Assembly: GCA_026898455.1 (NCBI GenBank)
Contig: JAPKLW010000621.1
Span: 153,559-217,558 of the forward strand
Length of the DNA stretch: 64,000 nt
Direction of reading: 5' to 3'
From: Plectranthus barbatus
Taxonomy: Eukaryota; Streptophyta; Magnoliopsida; Lamiales; Lamiaceae
Shown: positions 35,940-45,480 of the stretch, in pieces
Numbering within the stretch: position 1 is the stretch's first letter
Layout: each line of letters starts with the position of its first letter
Translations under genes and position numbers: made by a program
Notes under the pieces: model-generated
The model's input: the letters and a program-made list of their open reading frames with translations, nothing else
Told to the model about the DNA's origin: nothing
Database searches by the model: none

Positions 35940-37345
35940 GATATTGATTACTATAAAATCTACTGATAAATTATAGCAACAGTAGCAATTAAATTTATAA
36001 TTCAAGTCGAACCCAAGGGAATTGTGTTGGGAAATTATCTCATGTACTAATTATGATACTAAAATTCATTGTTAGAGTAACAGAAAATTAGATTTTGGTT
36101 TTATAAAATAAAGATGACAATACTAAAAATTAAAGAGTTTTGAAAAGCAAATATAAAGAATACAGATTCTAGGACAAACAATCAATCGGAATACATGCAA
36201 AATCAATCAACTCAGCATTGGTGGGAAATCAGGAATATACTATAATTTCTTAGTCTGACAATTATAGCCTAGATTACTATTATGTGAATGTATTTGCTTT
36301 ATCGGCCTCAATAACACAATAATAATCAATCTTTTTGAATCAACAGATTTAATCCCTACAATTTATTATCTTCCCTAAAGACAGAAAATTAATTGTATTC
36401 AAATTTTTTTTCCTGTTATTAATTTTCTCCTCTCGGTCTTTCAATTAATAACTATAAACCTAGAATTAATAATATCTCTCGATCTTTTAATTCTAAATTC
36501 TTAAATCAGGAATTTAAAACCATGCAGATTGAGTTGATTAATCTGAACATGCATTCATAATTGAACATTCATAGCCATAGAACCCGCTAGGGTTTCTAGC
36601 CACTCATCGTAGATAGAAATTCAAAACAAAAACATATTATTAAAGTGCATAATTAAAACTTACAAGAAAAATAAAGGGTTTCGTGTTCTCCAAACTCCCA
36701 AAACTCTAAAACTTCAATACGGAATGAAAAGATAATTAAAAAGTCGAAAACACAAGGGTATTTATAGAGGTGGATGTGCATCTTATCAAATCTAGGGCTA
36801 AAAATAAGATATATCTCAAATTAAGTCAAATTTTCCTTCTCTGATTTTCACGTCGGTCGATATGGCCTTGCATCGATCGACATGGTTTCCACGTCGGTCG
36901 ATATGGACTCCAAGTCGGTCGATGCATCCTTCCACGTCGATCGATATGGAATTCACGTCGGTCGATACCGAGACCTCCACTTTTCCAGACTTAGCCATTT
37001 CTCGCCTCTTCTGCGCAGTCTCACGGTTTTGGCCATAACTTTTGCTCTCGATCTCCGATTGACCCGATTTCAGTTGCATTGGAAAGCTACTTCAATGATC
37101 TTTTTATTGCCATGATCCATTAGCTCAAACTCCATGTGTGGAAGAAGCCGTGACTGTTTCTTTGAACATCAACTGCTTTCGGTACGGATTTCCAATGACT
37201 TTGGCCTAAAACCTGCAAAAACACACCATGACAAGTATAATACCCCATAACTTTTTCATGCTCAAAATATGGAAATAAAACCAACAAAACTAAATAAAAT
37301 ACTAGACAATAACATAGATAAGTGAGTCAAATTACGAACTTATCA
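35940..37345. repeat. Dispersed repeat with internal minisatellite, unclassified
   Basis: The boundaries are tentative: ACTGATAAATT at the left and GAACTTATCA at the right, with the right end shared with 730-867. It starts with text (GTCGAACCCAAGGGAATTGT) typical of a plant dispersed repeat class that I cannot name with confidence. It contains the minisatellite at 36848-36978. The only long frame (minus, 36816-37079) is created by that minisatellite. No transposase or polymerase is seen. Confidence 0.5.
36848..36978. repeat. Minisatellite, about six 19-22-bp units
   Basis: The units share the core CACGTCGGTCGATATGG with varying spacers. The core itself contains the palindrome-like TCGATCGA/TCGGTCGA. 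The fourth unit has GTCGGTCGATGCATCC instead. The same core appears once as ATGTCGGTCGACAT near 56741-56754, beside the broken end of the gypsy element. Confidence 0.7.
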
Positions 37346-38730
37346 GATATCCGTTGTTGTATGGAACTGTACGATTTGCAAACTTTTCTATTTTTTATCC
37401 AGTGGTTAATAGATCCACAGTTTCTAACTAGAGGATAATGCTAGTTTGTCTGACTCCCTGACATATTATTTGTTCCTAGGAAAAATGACTTTGAGTGAAC
37501 TTCTAATAGTCAACTCTTCCTCTTTTGTCTGGTTCAAGTTGTGTTTCAAACAACTAGAATCATTTGACTTTACATCAACTAGCTTATCAAAATATCAACT
37601 TATAGAATCAGCTACTTTTACTATGTCAAATCTTCTAAACTTAATTTCTTCTTAACTATTGGCTCTCATGTTCTTCTCATAACTGTCGATAGACCACTTA
37701 TGGATTTCAAGTGGACTTGGTCTTTTGTTTTTAGCTCCTAAAGTTTTTGGCCTAAGCTAAACCTTTACAAAATATTATATTCTAAGCCCAATTCTAGTTT
37801 AGTAAGCTCTATATAACTGAGTTAGCCGATAGATTAATTTTGATACATCATCAAAACTAAACATAATTTCTAATAATTTTTTTATTCTTGATGATGTCAA
37901 AAACTATCTAGACACGATGAAGAGAAGGAAATTATAACCGTCAGTTAGTTTGTACGGCTAACTAGATTCCCCTCTTTATATGTTCTTCCCCTTAAATGTA
38001 ATATTTCCCATTAAACAACGGTAATAAGAAGATATTCATTATTTAAACACTGGGGAGGAAGTAACTGATAAATGATTGTACTGACTGTGCGAGCTCACTT
38101 CTGCAACATTATGAAAATTTTGAGATAAAGAGGGTTTGTTGTTTAAAGAACATTCTTAGTCAGTTTCACTAACCGAGTTTAGTATAATCACTAGAAAAAT
38201 GAAACTTGACTATCCTACTCTAACAACAACTAACTTGTGTTGGGACCTTCGACTGAGCTAGAATGGGAGCTCTCTTCCTCTTTTCTTTTCTTTTCTTTCT
38301 CCTTTTTTGCCGTCCCCTTCTCTTTTCACTTGCTTTCTCTGTTTTTTCTTAGTCTTGCTCCTCACTCATCCGTTTCTTGTAGTACATGTCTTCTTTGTGT
38401 CTTTTTTTTTTTACAACATCAACTAGGGTATATAAACTGTTCTTAATTACATTAAAATCAGTTTGATGAATAGCAGCCATTTGGGACTGCATGTTTAATT
38501 TGCTGCATTATCATCGTGAGTTGAGCAAACATCAACATAGGAGGTGGGGGTGTTTGCCTTTGGATCAAGAGTTGGCTCAGCAGTCTTGGGGCAGAGCTTT
38601 CATGATTTGAAGATTGGCTGGATTTATTTCTGAAATAGATAACTTAAGAGCCTACACAAGATATTACATCCCAAGATCAATCTCAGTCTAATTAGCTCTA
38701 TATGACTCAGATAATTTCTAACAGTAAAAT
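37346..38730 (-). repeat. Two diverged copia-type LTR remnants, minus orientation
   Basis: The text at 37740-37880 and at 38640-38725 is parallel (AGCTCTATATGACTCAGA versus AGCTCTATATAACTGAG, both followed by ATAATTTCTAA). On the minus strand each reads like a TGTTAGAAATTAT LTR start. No polymerase region survives between them. A pyrimidine-rich tract lies at 38265-38420. Confidence 0.4.
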
Positions 38731-40377
38731 ATGAAGCATATAAAGAATTAATATCAATTTCAAGATTTTTAATTCAACTTCTTTTTGTATTTTATACTAT
38801 TACGATATTTCTGCAGAGACATCAAACTGTATTTACTCGAACCAAATCCAATTTGAGTGTCTTAACCTCAAATTAATTTCTACCATAAATGATAAAATCC
38901 CCAGCGCGCGTGCAGAAACTACCAATTCCAACCAAATATTCAAACCGAAATTCACATATATATCAAAAAATTGTTTCCATAGTAATGCTCAATGGTGCAT
39001 CTTTTTAACAGGTAAGGAATAATCCATCTCAGGCTTTATTTATTTATGCATAAAAAATGCTTTATTTTGCTTTTCTGTAAAAAATGTTTGACCTCACAAG
39101 CAATATGCAAAATCACTTATATTATAAATGTTATCCTTACAAAATCAGTTTAACTTCGAAATATTATTGGATTATTCATCGTTGAAATGGGTTAATTGGG
39201 ACACAATTTTAGCATCACCCATCTCCTTAAAAATTGGTTTACAAAGAAAAGAATATTATATATTAGCACGAATCATTTTTTTAAAATTAATATGAGACAT
39301 TTAATAATAAAAAGTTCGATTAAAAACATAATTGATTAGTATTAAATAGTATAAATTTCTCTGAAAAACAACCATGAGGTGTTGATGGAATTGAAAAACT
39401 GGGGGCGTAGCACAGAATAAAATTGAAGCTGAGAATCTGCATCACCACCAACTGTAAATATTACAGTTGGCATTCTTATAATTAGCAATTTGACTAAATG
39501 CATATCATACAATTATAATTATAGGTGGACCTCTTTTTCTCGCTTCTCAACATATGGTTTCATATTGTTTCACGCAATAATCTCATACATATATTTTTAA
39601 TTTTTTTTTTTGAAACGATCGATTCTAATTCATTTTGTGCTATTTATATTATTATATATGAAATATCTTCAATATTATATATTATGTCATATAAATAATT
39701 ATAAGGACAATTTGCTGGAATTAAGAATGAAATTCCAATAAATAATGATAAGTGATGATAACAAGTAAGCCTTCATGAGTCGTGGTCACGTGCTGATCAC
39801 GAATCACTGCTAACCTACCCTCTTTAACAATTAATTTCTTGATTAATTCAATTCGTAAATCATCTCAACTGTAAATGAGTAATGGCGTTTGTTAATTTCA
39901 TAATATAAATATATAGTTGCTTTCATTGGCTGATCTACATAGACCAAAGCCCCTCCTAACCTCAAATTTTCTGATTTTAAAAGTATAGTTATCAAATATT
40001 TTTATACATAGACCTTTTCATTTTAAGTTCCGAGTAAGAAAAGAAAAAAGTTGACGGAGCTGAAAATGAAGATAAACAATATTTTATTTTAAAATTTTAC
40101 TCAAATTTATATATTTTTGTTATGTAAAATTTAATCCAAAGCTCCTAGAAAAGATTCTGCCACGGATTGCTTTGAATTTTATGGATCTGTAGTTGAGTCA
40201 CATGGCCCAACCTGCCTCTATCAACTCAACACTGTTGGTTAATGTACATTTTCTCTTTTCCAAAATATTTAAATAAAAGAGACAGCTATTGTATTAATGT
40301 GCTTCTCCAATATTTTTTTTTCTTGCTGCAGTAGAGTTGAACTCTTCTTCTTCTTGTTGTTGAACAGAGCTTCGTTA
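38731..40377. other. AT-rich intergenic DNA and 5' flank of the UGT80B1-like gene
   Basis: No gene is seen. The last few hundred bases should contain the promoter of the gene starting at 40378. Confidence 0.4.
40266..40275 (+). promoter_or_regulatory. Possible TATA box of the UGT80B1-like gene
   Basis: TATTTAAATA about 103 bp before the ATG, in an otherwise fitting position. Sequence-only guess. Confidence 0.3.
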
Positions 40378-43300
40378 ATGGCAGATTGCAGCCAATCCAT
40401 CACGAATATCGCTATTCTAGTGGTCGGAACGAGGGGTGATGTTCAGCCTTTTCTCGCCGTCGCAAGGAGGCTTCAGGCAAGCTTCACAGTTTCTTAATTT
40501 TCTATATTTCAATCACGTATTTCATTTTTTTCCATTCTATGCAATGTTTCTTGTAATAAAACATTTTGCTTTCATTGTTTTACATGTAAAATTTGATATT
40601 TTTGTATCTCATAATTATTGATGATGATATTAGATTTTTTTTTTTCCAAAAAAAAAAAAGGAATACGGGCATTGTGTGAGATTGGCAACTCACGCGGAGT
40701 TCGATGGGTTGGTGAAGTCTGCTGGAGTAAACTTTTACCCGCTCGGCGGCGATCCTCGAATTATAGTTGAAGGTAATAACTAATAACGCTTTTTTTTTTT
40801 TTAATAATTCGAATTATTGTTGTTTATTACTTTATATCTTCCTTTTATTTTTAGAAATAAGTTTTTTAAGAATGAGTTTGATATTGCACGTGGATTAAAA
40901 GATACTCCCTCCGTCCTATTAGAGTAGTCCCATTTCTTTTCGGTACGGAGATTAAAGATTGTGAGTGTAGTGAAATTAATATTTTATTGGTGAGAGTGAA
41001 AAATTTGCCATTTTAGGAAAGTTGACTATTTTATGGGACGAATAAAAATGGAAAATTGGACTACTTCAACGGGACAGAGGGAGTATTTCATATGATAATA
41101 TGTTTTTTTTTTAAATTTAATATTACTTTTATTTAATAAAAACATAGGGCTTTGAATCTCTTATATTTTTCAAATATTAATATATCTATTTTTCATGATA
41201 TTGTGTTTCATATTTTCATTTCCTTACATTTTTTTTTGTTCTCAATTATTTTTTATTACGTCTCTATTTACAATTTGATTGAAGTATGTATTTATTGTTT
41301 GAAAACCACTCAGAAATGTATTAGTAAAATAATTTATATAAAATATAATAGTATTTGTTGTGGGTAGATTAATTCAGCCCAATAATATAAATCCTGGTTT
41401 GGCTAATCGATGAAGTCTACAAGCTAGAGCTTATGAAGATCAATTTGATTCGGATTTGGTAAACTTTAATAAAAAGAAGAAAATATACAAATAAGGAGAA
41501 ACATGGATGTGCCACAATTCTAGAAATATTGTCAATGGACATTATTTTCATGTTTAAAGGTGAGGATCACTGAATTTTCTATGAAATTATCAAAGTAGAT
41601 CATTAATATTACTCTTTTGCTTGTTCGTTAAGTCTTTATTTACAACAATATCTAATATGAAAAGTGAAGTATATAATTTTTGGAATCCAAAAAATAATAG
41701 GAGTAAATTTTATACAATTGTTGAGGAATGAGTACTTTTATGCAATATTTTAATGATTTAGTATTAAAATGATGATAGGTTTCATGCAAACTAGAAATAT
41801 ACATTTGGTTAGACCGCGAGAAATCGGCACACTGTTGAAACAAATGAAGGCCATTATGGATTCTCTTCTGCCCGCCTGCACACAACCCGACCCGATAACC
41901 GGTCAACCTTTCAGGGCCCACGCTATTATTGCTAATCCTCCTGCTTACGGTCAGCTTTTTTTTCACTTCTTTAGTTAATTAATATTTTTCTCAATTGTTG
42001 ATGATTTAAGTATAATGATTAGTGCGATACAAGTGCAAAGTTTGAGAAAGGTTTAATGAAATATAAATGATTTGGCAGAGATCTTTCCATTTAAAAAAGA
42101 AATATTTAATTTTAAAAAAATGCTTAAGAAGTCATGATTGTTGAGGTTCAATTTAATGGATTAAATGGAGCTCTTGAATTCGTTAATGGGAACAATATAA
42201 TAGCCATGAAAAATTAATAGAACGAAATATAATGTTTAACGATTCCAAGAGATCCGTTTAATCTATTAAATCGAACCTTAACAATGATCATATTGGTTGT
42301 ACAACCCCTTTTCATTTGCACATGTGTCACGTATAATTTTTTATAAAATATAATTTAGTTTTATATACTTTAATTATTATTAAAAATTGTATTAAAATAA
42401 TAAGAATTTTTTATAAATCGAGCCTAATATTACTAAAGTTTCACGCACTATAAAAAAATAATTTTCTCATTCCAATGTATTTGTATTTTGTTAATTTATA
42501 TTTTATTTTGTATTAACAAAGCCTAATATTGCTATAGTTTCACACACTAAAAAATTTATTTTCATTTTCATATTTTATTTTATATTAATTATTGTAATTT
42601 TTTTGTTAAATAAATTATGACTTATTAGTAGGGGCGGCAATCTCCAACCCGACACGAACCCAACACGGAAAAAACGGGTTGGGTCAACCCATTTAATTTT
42701 TGGGTCAGTTTCAGGTCAACCCGTCCAACCCATTTAATTTTCGGGTTGGGTTCGGGTCAATCTCGGGTTGACCCGCGAACCCATTTGACCCACCAATAAT
42801 ATTAATTATTATTATTATTATTTATGAAACATAATTACATAAAAATTTAATAAATAAAATATAGCCTAAAATCAAAATTTTTAAATAGTTAACACAAATT
42901 TTTAATTTTTAAAATAATTATCACAATTTATTAATTTTTAAATTAATTAACACATTTTTTTAATTTTAAAAATAATTAAACAGGTCATTTCGGGTCAGTT
43001 TCAGGTCGACCCGAAAATAAACAGGTCTGGTTCGGGTTCAGATTTCTGACCCGCGAAAATATACAGGTCGGGTTCGGGTTGGCGTGTCGCTTGTTATTAT
43101 CAGGTCACAACCCGACCCGCCAACCCGAACCCGACCCATTTGCCACCCCTACTTATTAGTGAATGATATTGTATTTGTTATGATTAAGATGAACATACTT
43201 GATTTTTATATATATATATTTTATACTAAATTGGAAGAGAGCAATAAACTAATATTTTAGTTGGAAAGTTAATTTGAGTTAGGTCAATGCGATAAATAAT

Positions 43301-45330
43301 ATTAGGTTTTAGGTTAATTTATTAGATGATTGGGTCATGACTGATCACGGATAGTCTTAGTAATATAAACCAAATATGTAGAATAACTTAATAATTTTTT
43401 TTTAGCACAGCTCAATAAAATCTTAAAGTAGCATTAGTGCATCAGACATGAGCATCTGCTACAATTTTGGAGGGAGAAGACATATGTTGAATATGCAAAA
43501 TGTAATGCTACAGTTGTAATAAATAGTAGGTGGTGGTGTGATGTGTTCATAACTATGAAGAGAGATGCATGTTAAGCAGGACGTGCTGATGTGGCTGAAG
43601 CTCTTGCTGTTCCCCTTCACATCTTCTTCACTGTTCCTTGGACGTACGTTTTTTTTTCCTTCAACTAATTAACATTTTTCTGTTGCAAATTGCAAAATGG
43701 AAATTCAGAGAAAAAAAATTATTTCTTTGGAAAAGTTGCGAAACAACAATGCTTACAGATTGCTAAAATATGCAGCCCCACAGATGCCTTCCCTCACCTT
43801 TTCATACCCATATTTCATGGAGCTGGATATTGGGTATGTCACAGTTTCTTGATAGTTCTCATCATACCAATTATATGTAGATCCTTTTTATTTTACTAGT
43901 TATTATTATTAATATATTTTTCTTGTATGCAGCTATCATATGTTGCTGTGGATTTACTGTTATGGTGGGGATTAAGGGGTTTGATTAATGAGATGAGGAA
44001 AAAGAAGCTGAATCTTGAACCCATTAATGGGTTCTTCAACACAAACCAGATCTCAATTTCTCACCTCCCAACAGCTTATATGTGGAGTCCCCATCTACTG
44101 CCCAAGCCTAATGGTAAATGTTTCAAATATATTTGTATTAATGCCTTATACTAAATCATCATAACCTGTAAAAATTCTACTTACTTGCAGACTGGGGTCC
44201 TCTAGTTGATGTGGTGGGCTACTGCTTTCTTGATCTTGGATCCAATTATGAACCTCCACCAAAACTTGTTGAGTGGATGCAAAAGGGAGCCACACCAATT
44301 TACATTGGGTTTGGAAGTATGGTATGTAGGGGTGTATCTTAGCCAACTACAAAATCCAAATTTGTATAAATCATGCTTATTTTCTCAAGAAACCTATGTA
44401 ACTTGCAAAGTAACTCCATCAAGCCTGTAGAGGATCCAGAAAACATCACCAATATCATTTTGGAAGCAATGAAGAATACAGGACAGAGAGTGATCATTGA
44501 TCGCGGCTGGGGCGGCCTTGGCACTCGTATGTTGTCATTGCTGGTTTTGCACTTGCTATGCATGTTTGCCAGCCTTAAACTCTTCTTTTCTTCTGTTCTT
44601 GTAGCAGATGCAGACAGTCGAGAAGAGGTTTTCGTGCTCTCAAATTGCCCTCATGACTGGCTGTTTCCTCAGTGCTATGGAGTGGTGAGTTGGGAGCTGT
44701 GTTGTGTTACATGTTCTTACCAAGTATTCCATTTTACATAGATTCAAAAAATGCATAATTTCTCAAGGTTCATCACGGTGGAGCTGGAACAACGGCTGCT
44801 GGACTCAAAGCAGGGGTAAAACTACTCATTTTCTAACCAAATTTGCTTATCTATACAATGCTTGTTTTAAATATGTGTGCAACTCATGAACTGCAGTGTC
44901 CAACAACCATTGTGCCGTTCTGTGGGGATCAGTTCCTGTGGGGTGCGATCATCCATCAGAAAGGAGTCGGACCAGCTCCAATCCCCATATCAAACCTCAG
45001 CGTTGAGTCTCTATCCGAAGCTATAAGGTTCATGCTCCAGCCCCAGGTATGTATGTGAAATGTGATCAAGAACATGAACAAACACTATGCATTTGGAAGC
45101 AGATGCTGAAAGACACCGCGTTCCAGGTTAAATCTCGAGCAATGGGATTAGGCGAACTCATCAAGGACGAAGATGGCGCGGTTGCTGCAGTTGAATCATT
45201 TCATCGTCATCTGGTATCAGACCATCCCTTTCCAATGCAATCTTCAGAGAGAGACACTGGTGGTCCAGATCCTGTGCAAAGGCTTTTTAGTTGGGTTGGG
45301 AAACTTTGCAGCCTGTGTTGTGGTTTTTAG
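40378..45330 (+). CDS. UGT80B1: Sterol 3-beta-glucosyltransferase, UGT80B1-like, 474 aa
   Basis: Twelve exons: 40378-40476, 40661-40772, 41779-41949, 43580-43643, 43776-43833, 43933-44113, 44191-44321, 44424-44526, 44605-44684, 44768-44815, 44897-45046 and 45103-45330 (1425 nt, one frame throughout). The enzyme transfers glucose from UDP-glucose to the 3-OH of membrane sterols. Seen: the N-terminal VGTRGDVQPF (residues 16-25), LATHAEF, YPLGGDPR, IIANPPAYG, the HIFFTVPWTPT stretch, ISHLPTAYMWSP, GFGSM, DRGWGGLG, CPHDWLFPQC, and the nucleotide-sugar box HHGGAGTTAAGLKAG (335-349). The tail GKLCSLCCGF matches the B1 rather than the A2 type. The N-terminal extension of typical UGT80B1 is missing. 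Intron 1 uses a GC donor (CAG|GCAAGC), and exon 9 has a tandem TAGCAG acceptor. Introns 2 and 3 carry DNA elements. Confidence 0.93.
40915..41083. mobile_element. Stowaway-like MITE in intron 2 of UGT80B1-like
   Basis: It starts CTCCCTCCGTCCTATTAG and ends GGGACAGAGGGAG, with TA on both sides (40913-40914, 41084-41085). 169 bp, non-coding. Confidence 0.88.
42629..43151. mobile_element. Non-autonomous hAT-like element in intron 3 of UGT80B1-like
   Basis: The termini are TAGGGGCGGCAA and TTGCCACCCCTA. The 8-bp target duplication CTTATTAG is perfect (42621-42628, 43152-43159) and fits nTnnnnAn. The subterminal regions are arrays of GGGTTCGGGT/CAACCCG-type repeats around an A/T core. It has the same terminal repeats as 27763-28909 but a different subterminal motif. 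Confidence 0.93.
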
Positions 45331-45480
45331 TTCTTGATTCCTTATTACATGATCATAGATGATATATCCTAGGTTGGTTTGTTGTCATAGAGGAACATAT
45401 ATAGAGCCTCATTCTTTATTATTCATAAACACACGTGCACAACATGTATAGAAACGATGTCCATAATCTGATAATTAATG
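45331..45480. terminator. Shared 150-bp 3' intergenic space of two convergent genes
   Basis: The stop codons at 45330 (+) and 45481 (-) face each other. Both 3' ends must be made here or inside the opposite gene. A/T-rich stretches (TTTATTATTCATAAAC near 45415) could serve as poly(A) signals on either strand. Confidence 0.5.

Noticed and set aside
36816..37079. Open frame with repeated ID/VD units
   Set aside because: A product of the minisatellite, not a protein gene.
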